Assembly (NCBI RefSeq): GCF_004803715.2
Contig: NZ_CP039383.2
Location: forward strand, 1,798,001-1,862,000
Direction: 5' to 3'
Source of the DNA: Luteimonas yindakuii
Lineage (GTDB): Bacteria; Pseudomonadota; Gammaproteobacteria; Xanthomonadales; Xanthomonadaceae
Length of the DNA stretch: 64,000 bases
Position numbers and translations under genes: made by a program. The notes under the pieces are model-generated. The model had not been told where the DNA came from. It saw nothing but the letters and a program-made list of their open reading frames with translations, and made no database searches. Shown one piece after another: positions 10,742-20,735 of the stretch; the first letter of the stretch is position 1; the number at the start of each line of letters is the position of its first letter.

Positions 10742-11443
10742 TCAGCGCCTGCGCCCGCGCATCAGCAGAAGCCAGCTCGCGACCACCCAGATGCTGGCCG
10801 CCATCCAGCCGGCGATGATGTCGGACGGGTAATGCACGCCCAGATAGATCCGCGACAGCCCCACCATCGGCACGAACACCGCCATCGCGGCCAGCACCGG
10901 CCAGCGCCAGCGGGTCGGCCAGGACAGCAGCACCAGCACCAGCGCCAGCGACATCGAGCCCATCGCGTGGCCGCTGGGAAAACTGTAGGTGGCTTCGGGG
11001 GCGATCGATTCCCACAGCGCCGGACGTTCGCGGGCGAAGGTGAGCTTGGCCGCGACGTTCAACAGCCCGGAACCCCCCAGGGCGACGGCGGCGAACAGCC
11101 CGTCGCGGAAACGGCGCCGCCACAACAGCACCAGCACCAGCAGCACGTCCGCCGGCACCACGCCCCAGCGGTGGCCGAGCGCGGAGAAGAAGAGGAAGAC
11201 GCGGTCGAAGCCGTCGCGTGCCATCGCCTGCGCGAACAGCAGCAGCGGCTCGTCGAACGCGATCGCCTCCGCCTCGTGGACCTCGTCGGCGAGTTCGGCG
11301 AACACCCACATCGGCAGCAATATGCCGGCGAACAGCAGCGCGAGGACCAGGCCGTGGCGGCGCAGGAGTCCGGATGCCGCATCACGCAGGCCGCGCGCGA
11401 CCGCCATCGCGCGCGGATCAGGCGATCGCGGGGTGCCGCCCAT
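10742..11443 (-). CDS. PAP2-family membrane phosphatase
   Basis: A 233-residue integral membrane protein with five to six hydrophobic helices and all three PAP2 phosphatase motifs: [18 protein letters not shown] and [12 protein letters not shown]. The family removes phosphate from lipid phosphates such as undecaprenyl pyrophosphate or phosphatidic acid at the periplasmic face; which one is not visible here. As given, the start overlaps the end of ispG by 26 bases; ATG 11407 (MAVARGL) is an equally good start just after the ispG stop. Co-transcription with ispG is likely and would fit an isoprenoid-lipid role, but that is inference. Confidence 0.88.
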   Translation of the reverse strand: MGGTPRSPDPRAMAVARGLRDAASGLLRRHGLVLALLFAGILLPMWVFAELADEVHEAEAIAFDEPLLLFAQAMARDGFDRVFLFFSALGHRWGVVPADVLLVLVLLWRRRFRDGLFAAVALGGSGLLNVAAKLTFARERPALWESIAPEATYSFPSGHAMGSMSLALVLVLLSWPTRWRWPVLAAMAVFVPMVGLSRIYLGVHYPSDIIAGWMAASIWVVASWLLLMRGRRR

Positions 11444-12698
11444 AGCGCCGATCCACGTAGCCGTCGATCAGCGCGATGAACTCCTGTGCGATGTGCTCGC
11501 CGCGCAGGGTCACGGTCTTCTCGCCATCCACGAACACCGGCGCCGACGGCGCTTCGCCGGTACCCGGCAGCGAGATGCCGATATTGGCGTGGCGCGATTC
11601 GCCCGGGCCGTTGACCACGCAGCCCATCACCGCAAGGGTCATGGTTTCCGCGCCGGGATGGGTGATCTTCCATTCGGGCATCCTGCCGCGCACGTGTTCC
11701 TGCACCACCTGCGCCAGTTCCTGGAAGAACTCCGAGGTGGTGCGGCCGCAGCCCGGGCAGGCGGTGACCATCGGCGTGAACGCGCGCAGGCCCATGGTCT
11801 GCAGCAATTCCTGCGCGACCACCACTTCCTGCGTGCGCGCACCGCCCGGTTCCGGGGTGAGCGAGATGCGGATGGTGTCGCCGATGCCGTCCTGCAGCAG
11901 CACCGCGAGCGCGGCGCTGGAGCCGACGATGCCCTTGCTGCCGATGCCGGCCTCGGTGAGGCCGAGGTGCAGGGCGAAATCCGAGCGCGTGGCGAGGTCG
12001 CGATAGACCGCGATCAGTTCCTGCACGCCGCTGACCTTGGCCGACAGCACGATGCGATCGCGTGGCAGGCCCAGTTCGACCGCGCGCTCGGCCGAATCCA
12101 GTGCCGAGCGGATCAGCGCCTCGCGCAGCACGCGCCCCGCATCCCATGGCTGCGCCCGGCGTGCGTTCTCGTCCATCAGCTGCGCCGCCAGCGCCTGGTC
12201 CAGCGAACCCCAGTTGGCGCCGATGCGCACGGCCTTGCCGTGGCGCGCGGCGAGTTCGATCAGCTGCGCGAACTGCAGGTCCTTCTTCTTGCCGAAGCCG
12301 ACGTTGCCGGGGTTGATGCGGTACTTCGCCAGCGCCTCGGCGCAGGCGGGCTCGCGCTCGAGCAGCTGGTGCCCGTTGTAGTGGAAGTCACCGATGATCG
12401 GCACCTCCACGCCCTGCATCGCCAGCCGCTCGACGATGCGCGGCACCGCGGCGGCCGACTCCGGGTTGTTGACGGTGATGCGCACCAGCTCCGAGCCCGC
12501 ACGCCAGAGGTCGGCGATCTGCTTCGCGGTGCCGGCGATATCGGCAGTATCGGTGTTGGTCATCGACTGCACGACGACCGGGGCGTCTCCGCCCACGGCC
12601 ACCTGCCCGATCCGCACCTGGCGGGTCACGCGACGCGGCGCCGGACCGAAACGATCGGTCACGGGAAGGGACGGCAGGGGCTGCGGTTGGGCGGACAT
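11418..12698 (-). CDS. ispG: 4-hydroxy-3-methylbut-2-enyl-diphosphate synthase
   Basis: Flavodoxin/ferredoxin-dependent [4Fe-4S] enzyme of the MEP isoprenoid pathway that converts methylerythritol cyclodiphosphate to HMBPP. At 426 residues it is the bacterial form without the plant insert. The TIM-barrel part begins at RQVRIG and [14 protein letters not shown]. The cluster ligands are visible in [12 protein letters not shown] and in [18 protein letters not shown]. The start is ATG 12698. A TAAAAT element lies only about seven bases before the ATG and could be a -10 box for a short-leader transcript, although no convincing -35 box is visible. Confidence 0.96.
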   Translation of the reverse strand: MSAQPQPLPSLPVTDRFGPAPRRVTRQVRIGQVAVGGDAPVVVQSMTNTDTADIAGTAKQIADLWRAGSELVRITVNNPESAAAVPRIVERLAMQGVEVPIIGDFHYNGHQLLEREPACAEALAKYRINPGNVGFGKKKDLQFAQLIELAARHGKAVRIGANWGSLDQALAAQLMDENARRAQPWDAGRVLREALIRSALDSAERAVELGLPRDRIVLSAKVSGVQELIAVYRDLATRSDFALHLGLTEAGIGSKGIVGSSAALAVLLQDGIGDTIRISLTPEPGGARTQEVVVAQELLQTMGLRAFTPMVTACPGCGRTTSEFFQELAQVVQEHVRGRMPEWKITHPGAETMTLAVMGCVVNGPGESRHANIGISLPGTGEAPSAPVFVDGEKTVTLRGEHIAQEFIALIDGYVDRRYGRHPAIA

Positions 12699-12830
12699 GC
12701 ACGCATTTTAGCGGCTGCCGCCGCCGCGGGGATGACGGTGCCCGCAACAGCTGCGGGCATCCGGGCGGCGCCGGGGAAGGTCTGTCCCGCGAAGACGGGA
12801 TGACGGGACCGGACGATGTCCAACGGTTCT

Positions 12831-13394
12831 CTACTGCGTATCGCCGCCATGGCCACCGCCGTGGGTGCCCTGCCCGGTCGCCGAACGCACCTCGAATTCC
12901 ACCGGTACGCGACCGGCGTGTTCGAACACCAGCACCGCCGGCACCCGGCCGCCGACGGCCAGGTCCGCCTGCGGCTCCATCAGCATCAGGTGATAACCAC
13001 CCGGCTTGAGTTCGACGTGGGCGCCCGACGGCAGCTCGATCCCGGCCTCCAGCTGGCGCATGCGCATCATGCCGTCCTCCTCGCGCATCTCGTGGATCTC
13101 CACGCGCGCGGCGGCATCGGTTTCCACCGCGAGCAGGCGGTCGGGGCTGTCGCCGGAATTGCGGATGCCCAGGTAGCCGGCGGCAACCGCGGCAGGCGGT
13201 GGTGGCAGGCGGATCCACGGGGTTTCGATGGCGATGCCGGCTTGCGCGGGATCGATGCCGGCACCCGCATCGGCGTCGGCCGCGGCGTCGAGGCCGGGCG
13301 GTGGTGCATCAACCGTCGGCGGCGGCGTCGGCTGGTTGCAGGCGGCCAATGACAGCGCGGCCAGGGCCGACAGGAGTACGTCGCGGATGTTCAA
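12831..13394 (-). CDS. PCu(A)C-type periplasmic copper chaperone lipoprotein
   Basis: A 187-residue lipoprotein: hydrophobic leader with lipobox LSLAAC, a Pro/Asp/Ala-rich linker, then a cupredoxin-like PCu(A)C (DUF461) domain. The copper ligands form the usual H(M)-X10-M...H-X-M pattern, visible as [15 protein letters not shown] followed by [11 protein letters not shown] short His/Gly tail (THGGGHGGD) could add metal sites. The family delivers Cu(I) to cytochrome oxidase. The start is inferred as TTG 13394 because a GGAGG site stands six bases before it and the signal peptide begins there; no in-frame ATG gives a signal peptide. No sco gene is adjacent. Confidence 0.88.
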   Translation of the reverse strand: MNIRDVLLSALAALSLAACNQPTPPPTVDAPPPGLDAAADADAGAGIDPAQAGIAIETPWIRLPPPPAAVAAGYLGIRNSGDSPDRLLAVETDAAARVEIHEMREEDGMMRMRQLEAGIELPSGAHVELKPGGYHLMLMEPQADLAVGGRVPAVLVFEHAGRVPVEFEVRSATGQGTHGGGHGGDTQ

Positions 13395-13539
13395 TTCAAC
13401 CTCCAGGGTCTTTGGCCGGTCGCGGGACACGGCGCGGGACAGGCATACAGGATGGACGTGGCGCGACAGTATCGCCGCTGTGCCGCTCCGGCGCGGCAGT
13501 GCGCACGCCGCACTGGCGCGGGCCGGTATCCTGTCGCGC

Positions 13540-14883
13540 ATGCATATGCCACCCGTCGCGGACGTCCTCACCCCGAGCCAGCTCAACACCCTTGCCCGCA
13601 GCCTGCTGGAAGACAGCTTTCCGGCGGTGCTGGTGGAAGGCGAACTCGGCAATGTCTCGCGCCCGGCGTCGGGCCATCTGTATTTCACCCTGAAGGACGC
13701 GCGCGCCCAGGTGCGTTGCGCGATGTTCAAGCCGAAGAGCCAGTGGCTGCGCTTCCAGCCGCGCGAGGGCATGCAGGTACTGGCGCGCGGGCGGTTGACC
13801 CTCTACGAGGCGCGCGGCGATTACCAGCTGATCCTCGACAGCCTCGAGGAAGCCGGCGAAGGCGCGCTGCGGCGTGCGTTCGATGAGCTCAAGACACGGC
13901 TGCAGGCCGAGGGACTGTTCGACGCCACGCGCAAGCGGCCATTGCCGGCGTGGATCGGGCGGCTCGGCGTGATCACCTCGCCCGGCGGTGCAGCGGTGCG
14001 CGACGTGCTGAGCGTGCTCGGCCGGCGGTTTCCACTGCTCGAAATCGACATCCTGCCGGTGCTGGTGCAGGGCAGTGGCGCGGCGCCGCAGATCGTCGAC
14101 ATGCTGCAGCGCGCCGGCGCCAGTGGCCGCTACGACGCGCTGCTGCTGACCCGCGGCGGCGGTTCGCTGGAAGACCTGTGGGCTTTCAACGAGGAACCGG
14201 TGGTGCGCGCCGTCGCCGCGTCGCCGGTGCCGGTGGTGGCCGCGATCGGCCACGAGACCGACTCCAGCCTGGCCGAATTCGCCGCCGACCTGCGCGCGCC
14301 GACACCGTCCGCGGCAGCGGAACTGCTGGTGCCCGACCGCATCGACCTGGACGCGCGCCTGCGGATGCTGCAGCGCCGCCATGCCGCGGTGTTCGAACAC
14401 CGGCTGCGCCAGGCGGCACAGCGCGCCGACCGCGCGTTCCTGCGCCTGCACGCGCAGCGTCCGCAGGCGCGCATGCAGGCGCTCGCCGCGCGTCGCGACG
14501 AGGCCTGGCGTCGCCTGCACACCGCCTGGGCGATCTGCCTGGAGCGCCGGCAGGCACGTGTGCGCCATGCGCAGGCCGATCTGCGTAGGCATCACCCGCA
14601 ACAGCAGCTGGCCGCGTTGCAGGCGCGCCTGCTGGCCACTCGGCCACGGCTGCAGGCCGCACTGCCACGCCGCCTGCGCGACGACCGTGCGCGCCTGCAG
14701 GCGCTGGTGCGTGCGCTGTCGGCGGTGAGTCCGCTGGCCACCGTCGCGCGCGGCTACGCGATCCTGCAGCACGACGACGGTCGCGTGGTCCGCGGCATCG
14801 ACGATGCAAGGCCCGGCGATGCGCTGCGTGCGCGCGTTGCCGATGGCGAGCTGCGGGTGCGCGTCGAACCGCAGACCGACTGA
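13540..14883 (+). CDS. xseA: exodeoxyribonuclease VII large subunit
   Basis: Catalytic subunit of exonuclease VII, which with several XseB copies degrades single-stranded DNA from both ends. It has 447 residues from ATG 13540. An N-terminal OB-fold ([21 protein letters not shown]) is followed by the exonuclease domain with [13 protein letters not shown] and [19 protein letters not shown], and then a long Arg/Ala/Gln-rich helical region (about residues 270-400) expected to form the stalk that binds XseB. The C-terminal segment [11 protein letters not shown] is also typical. The frame is open upstream to 13228, but that part overlaps the copper-chaperone gene and lacks family similarity. xseB is not adjacent. 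Confidence 0.95.
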   Translation: MHMPPVADVLTPSQLNTLARSLLEDSFPAVLVEGELGNVSRPASGHLYFTLKDARAQVRCAMFKPKSQWLRFQPREGMQVLARGRLTLYEARGDYQLILDSLEEAGEGALRRAFDELKTRLQAEGLFDATRKRPLPAWIGRLGVITSPGGAAVRDVLSVLGRRFPLLEIDILPVLVQGSGAAPQIVDMLQRAGASGRYDALLLTRGGGSLEDLWAFNEEPVVRAVAASPVPVVAAIGHETDSSLAEFAADLRAPTPSAAAELLVPDRIDLDARLRMLQRRHAAVFEHRLRQAAQRADRAFLRLHAQRPQARMQALAARRDEAWRRLHTAWAICLERRQARVRHAQADLRRHHPQQQLAALQARLLATRPRLQAALPRRLRDDRARLQALVRALSAVSPLATVARGYAILQHDDGRVVRGIDDARPGDALRARVADGELRVRVEPQTD

Positions 14884-14958
14884 GCACCGCGGGCAACGGT
14901 CGCCCGCCGATCACGCCGCGCGCGGCACACTGGCCGTGGCCCGCACCGGATCGCACGC

Positions 14959-16605
<1,647 letters not shown>

Positions 16606-16630
16606 CCGTCAACGATACGGAGGACACCGG

Positions 16631-18100
16631 ATGGCCAGCACCAGCAGGACGACAGCGCGCCGCAACCCACGCGGCCTCGCCCGCAGCTACCCGTACTGGC
16701 TGGCCGGCGAGGCGGTTGCCGCCAATACCGATCTCGAGGTGCGCGACAAGTACAGCGGCAAGGTCGCCACGCGCGTCGCGTTCGCCGACGCGGCCACCGT
16801 CGACCGCGCGATCGAGGCCGCGTGGAACGCGCGTGGCGCGATGGCCGACTTCGCGCCCGACCAGCGTCGTGACGTGCTCGAACACTGCATGCGCCGCTTC
16901 GAGGAACGCTTCGAGGAGCTCGCGCTTGCCCTGTGCATCGAGGCCGGCAAGCCGATCGGCGATGCCCGCGGCGAGGTGACACGGTTGATCGATACCTTCC
17001 GCATCGCGGCCGGCGAAGCCACCCGCGTGGAAGGCGAAACGGTGGAGTTGCAGATCTCCGAACGCACCCGCGGTTACCGCGGGCTGGTGCGGCGGGTGCC
17101 GATCGGCGTGTGCAGCTTCATCACCCCGTTCAACTTCCCGCTCAACCTGGTCGCGCACAAGGTGGCGCCGGCAATCGCCGCCGGCTGCCCCTTCGTGCTC
17201 AAGCCTGCGGCCAAGACGCCCGTGGGCGCATTGATCATCGGCGAGATCCTCGCCGAGACCGACCTGCCCAGGGGTGCGTTCTCGATCCTTCCCTGCAGCA
17301 ACGACGATGCCGCCGCGCTCACCGAGGACGAACGCATCGCGCTGCTGAGCTTCACCGGCGGCCTGGTCGGCTGGGACCTCAAGGCGCGTGCCGGCCGCAA
17401 GAAGGTCACCCTGGAACTGGGGGGCAATGCGGCGTGCATCGTCGACGCCGATCCGGGTGCGTCGCTCGACCACGTGGTCGAGCGCCTGGTGTTCGGCGCC
17501 TATTACCAGTCCGGGCAAAGCTGCATCAGCGTGCAGCACATCCTCGTCCACCGCGACCTGTACGACCCGCTACGGCGCCGGCTCAAGGCGCGGGTGGCGA
17601 AGCTGGTGATGGGCGATCCGCGCGAGGAGGACACCTTCATCGGGCCGGTCATCGACGAGGATGCGGCGAAGCGGATCGAGTCCTGGGTGGACGACGCCCG
17701 CAAGGCCGGCGCGAAACGCGTCGCGGGCGGCGCTCGCGACGGCACCATGGTGCCGGCCACGCTGATGGAGGACGTGCCGCGCGACTGCGACCTCTACCGC
17801 CAGGAAGTGTTCGGACCCGTCGCCTGCCTGCAGGCCTTCGACGATTTCGACACGGCGCTCGAGACCGTCAACGCCAGCGAGTTCGGACTGCAGACCGGCG
17901 TGTTCACCGCCAACCTCGCCCACGCCATGCGTGCGTGGGACCGGCTCGAGGTCGGCGGTGTCATCGTCGGCGACGTGCCGAGCTTCCGCGTCGACAACAT
18001 GCCCTACGGCGGGGTGAAGGGCTCCGGCCTCGGCCGCGAGGGCGTGCGCTATGCCATCGAGGACATGACCGAGCCGCGCCTGCTGGTGATCAGGAGCTGA
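16631..18100 (+). CDS. NAD(P)-dependent aldehyde dehydrogenase
   Basis: A 489-residue aldehyde dehydrogenase with catalytic Glu262 (LELGGNA) and nucleophile Cys298 (GQSCIS), 36 residues apart. FITPFNFPLNLVAHKVAPA and KPAAKTP are the usual cofactor-site motifs. The sequence is closest in style to the lactaldehyde / phosphonoacetaldehyde / glyceraldehyde-3-P dehydrogenase-like group (FTGG in place of FTGS), not to the ALDH7 gene at the start of the window. GGAGG stands eight bases before the ATG. It is almost certainly co-transcribed with the preceding ThDP enzyme, and the two may act in sequence. The substrate is unknown. Confidence 0.88.
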   Translation: MASTSRTTARRNPRGLARSYPYWLAGEAVAANTDLEVRDKYSGKVATRVAFADAATVDRAIEAAWNARGAMADFAPDQRRDVLEHCMRRFEERFEELALALCIEAGKPIGDARGEVTRLIDTFRIAAGEATRVEGETVELQISERTRGYRGLVRRVPIGVCSFITPFNFPLNLVAHKVAPAIAAGCPFVLKPAAKTPVGALIIGEILAETDLPRGAFSILPCSNDDAAALTEDERIALLSFTGGLVGWDLKARAGRKKVTLELGGNAACIVDADPGASLDHVVERLVFGAYYQSGQSCISVQHILVHRDLYDPLRRRLKARVAKLVMGDPREEDTFIGPVIDEDAAKRIESWVDDARKAGAKRVAGGARDGTMVPATLMEDVPRDCDLYRQEVFGPVACLQAFDDFDTALETVNASEFGLQTGVFTANLAHAMRAWDRLEVGGVIVGDVPSFRVDNMPYGGVKGSGLGREGVRYAIEDMTEPRLLVIRS

Positions 18101-18146
18101 TCGACCGGAGTCGACGGGTTCATGCACTTGCCATGGATGGCACGGA

Positions 18147-18899
18147 TCAGCGCGGACGAGGACGTTCGTCGAGGCCGCCGGTCATCGGCACGAAACGCAC
18201 CGCGGCCACCTGGCGGCGGCTGACGCGGCCGTCGTCCGATTTCTCGATGACGGTGAGCGACTGCACCGCATGCACCGGACCGACCGGGACCACCATGCGA
18301 CCGCCCGGGGCGAGCTGGTCGACGAGCGCCTGCGGCACCTGCTCAGGCGCGGCGGTGACGATGATGCCGTCGAACGGCGCCGCCTCCGGCCAGCCGGCGT
18401 AGCCGTCGCCGGTGCGGACCTCGACGTTGGCATAGCCGAGCCCGGCCAGCACGGCGCGCGCGCCATCGGCCAGAGGAGCCACGATCTCGATCGTGTACAC
18501 GCGCGCCACCAGGCCGGACAGGACCGCTGCCTGGTAGCCGGAGCCGGTGCCGATCTCCAGCACCCGATGGTGCGGTTCGGGCTGCAGCAGCCCGGTCATC
18601 AGCGCCACGATGTAGGGCTGCGAAATGGTCTGCCCATGGCCGATCGGCAGCGGGTGATCCCCATAGGCGTGTTCAGCCATCTCTTCGGGCACGAACCGTT
18701 CGCGCGGCACGGACCGCATCGCCGCCAGTACCCGCGCGTCGCGGATGCCTTCGGCCTCGAGCGAGGCCAACAGCCGTGCGCGCTGGCTTGCCATGTCGTC
18801 CTCCATGTCGCCCACCGGCGCTGCGCACGCAGCCAGCGCGCCCCAACCGCCGAGGATGGCCGCCAGCAGGCGACGGGCTGCCTGACCTGTTCCGCGCAT
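18147..18899 (-). CDS. pcm: protein-L-isoaspartate O-methyltransferase, probably exported
   Basis: SAM-dependent repair methyltransferase for isoaspartyl residues in aged proteins. SAM-site motifs VLEIGTGSGYQAAVLS and YTIEI and the substrate segment GHGQTISQPYIVALMTGLL are intact. From ATG 18899 (GGAG upstream) it has 250 residues and begins with a convincing signal peptide (Arg-rich start, hydrophobic core, LAACAA cleavage region), which suggests a periplasmic form. A second in-frame ATG at 18794 has an excellent GGAGGACGAC ribosome site and would give a 215-residue cytosolic protein of standard Pcm length. Both may be used. It diverges from the VWA lipoprotein gene. Confidence 0.88.
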   Translation of the reverse strand: MRGTGQAARRLLAAILGGWGALAACAAPVGDMEDDMASQRARLLASLEAEGIRDARVLAAMRSVPRERFVPEEMAEHAYGDHPLPIGHGQTISQPYIVALMTGLLQPEPHHRVLEIGTGSGYQAAVLSGLVARVYTIEIVAPLADGARAVLAGLGYANVEVRTGDGYAGWPEAAPFDGIIVTAAPEQVPQALVDQLAPGGRMVVPVGPVHAVQSLTVIEKSDDGRVSRRQVAAVRFVPMTGGLDERPRPR

Positions 18900-19022
18900 G
18901 GCCGCTCCACGGCAACGGCGATGCCGCCAGACTCCCGCAGGCGGCGTCAACCGCCGATGAGCGCCGCCCGACCCCACCCGCCGCCCCGGTACGTTTGCAG
19001 CCACCACCCACCGGAGATCGAC

Positions 19023-20735
19023 ATGCGTGCACCGTTCCTGCTGCTGGCCTGCTGCCTGGGCCTGATCGCCTGCCACCCCACCCGCGTCGCGGACACACCA
19101 TCGCCCCCGGGTGAGCCCGCCGGCGAGGCTGCGTCGCCAACCCCGGAACCGGTGCCGGTGTACGACATGGCGATGTCGGCCCGGACTGCCAGCGAGGTCG
19201 CGCAATTCGCCCCACCCCCGGCCCCGCCGGCGCCACCCGGGCCGTGGAACGGACCCACGCCGGGCGCCAATACCGAGCGCTATGCATCGCGCACCGACAA
19301 CCCTGTGCAGCGCACCGCGGACACACCGGTGTCGACGTTCTCCATCGATGTCGATACCGGCAGCTACAGCAACGTGCGGCGGATGCTGCGCCAGGGCGTG
19401 CGCCCGCCCGCGGATGCCGTGCGTGCCGAGGAATTCATCAACTACTTCCGCTACGGCCACCCGGCACCATCAGTGCGGGAGGTGCCGTTCCGCATCACCA
19501 CCGAGCTCGCGCCGTCGCCGTGGGCCCGCGGCCGCCAGTTGCTGATGATCGGCCTGCGCGGTTACGACGTGCCACGCACCTCGCTGCCGGCGGCCAACCT
19601 GGTGTTCCTCATCGACACGTCCGGCTCGATGGGCAGCCCGGACAAGTTGCCATTACTGCAGAAGGCGTTCGCCGAGCTGGTGGCGCAATTGCGCCCACAG
19701 GACCGGGTGAGCCTGGTCACCTATGCGGGCTCGGCAGGACTAGTGCTTGCACCCACGCCGGGCGACCGCAAGGCCGAGATTCTCTCCGCGCTGCGCAACC
19801 TGCACGCCGGCGGCAGCACCCACGGCAGTGCCGGGCTGCATCTCGCCTACGAAACCGCGCGCCAGGCCCATGTGGAAGGCGGGATCAACCGCGTGATCCT
19901 GGCGACGGATGGCGATTTCAACGTGGGCATCGTCGACCGTGGGGCACTCGAGACCTACGTTGCCGACCAGCGCCGCGGCGGCATCGCGCTCAGCACGCTC
20001 GGGTTCGGCCAGGGCAACTACCACGATGCGATGGCGGAGCGGCTCGCCGACGTCGGCGACGGCCAGCACGCCTATATCGACACCCTGCAGGAAGCCCGCA
20101 AGGTGCTGGTCGAGGAACTGTCGTCCACGCTGCTGACCATCGCCAACGACGTCAAGGTGCAGGTGGAGTTCGATCCCGCCCGCGTGGCCGAATACCGGTT
20201 GATCGGCTACGAGAACCGCGTGCTGCGCGAGGAGGATTTCGCCAACGACCGCGTCGATGCCGGCGACATCGGTGCCGGCCACGAAGTCACTGCGCTGTAC
20301 GAGACCGTGCCGGTCGGGTCGGCGGATGCGTGGCTGTCGCCGCGCCGATATGGCACGCCGTCCCCACAGGCTGCATCCTCGACAGCCGGCGAGATCGCCC
20401 GCGTCAGCCTTCGCTACAAACTGCCGGGCGAGACGCGCAGCAGGCTGGTGGAGACCACGGTGCGCAGCGCTGATCTGCGCATGCAACCCGGCGAATCACT
20501 GCGCTTCGCAGCGGCTGTCGCAGCCTACGCCGACGCGCTGCGCGGCGGCACCCGGCTGGGCGACTGGGGCTGGGACGACATCCGGCGCGAGGTTGCCGCC
20601 GCGCGCGGCGGTGATCCGTGGGGTCTGCGCGGCGAACTGCTGGGCCTGGTCGACCTCGCTCGCGCCCACGCCGACGCGCCCGCCGCGACCACCGTGCCTG
20701 GTCAGCCCTCCGGCGCCGGCCGGCCGAACAGGTAG
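19023..20735 (+). CDS. VWA-domain lipoprotein (YfbK / DUF3520 type)
   Basis: A 570-residue exported protein. The leader ends in lipobox LIAC (Cys about residue 18), and a Pro-rich linker follows. A conserved N-terminal region (STFSIDVDTGSYSNVRRML) precedes a von Willebrand factor A domain at about 190-370 with an intact MIDAS metal site: DTSGSM (near 197), the Thr in GGSTHGS and the Asp in LATDGDFN. The C-terminal third matches the DUF3520 pattern. Family members are surface or periplasmic proteins of poorly known role. The start is ATG 19023, with GGAG upstream. The 3' end overlaps the convergent GGDEF-EAL gene by 34 bases. Confidence 0.88.
   Translation: MRAPFLLLACCLGLIACHPTRVADTPSPPGEPAGEAASPTPEPVPVYDMAMSARTASEVAQFAPPPAPPAPPGPWNGPTPGANTERYASRTDNPVQRTADTPVSTFSIDVDTGSYSNVRRMLRQGVRPPADAVRAEEFINYFRYGHPAPSVREVPFRITTELAPSPWARGRQLLMIGLRGYDVPRTSLPAANLVFLIDTSGSMGSPDKLPLLQKAFAELVAQLRPQDRVSLVTYAGSAGLVLAPTPGDRKAEILSALRNLHAGGSTHGSAGLHLAYETARQAHVEGGINRVILATDGDFNVGIVDRGALETYVADQRRGGIALSTLGFGQGNYHDAMAERLADVGDGQHAYIDTLQEARKVLVEELSSTLLTIANDVKVQVEFDPARVAEYRLIGYENRVLREEDFANDRVDAGDIGAGHEVTALYETVPVGSADAWLSPRRYGTPSPQAASSTAGEIARVSLRYKLPGETRSRLVETTVRSADLRMQPGESLRFAAAVAAYADALRGGTRLGDWGWDDIRREVAAARGGDPWGLRGELLGLVDLARAHADAPAATTVPGQPSGAGRPNR

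Noticed and set aside
12720..12810. Possible second REP-like element between the copper chaperone and ispG
   Set aside because: Contains CCCGCGAAGACGGGATGACGG and a 7-bp hairpin, similar in flavour to the element at 44502, but the arms are short and imperfect and the match is too weak to call.
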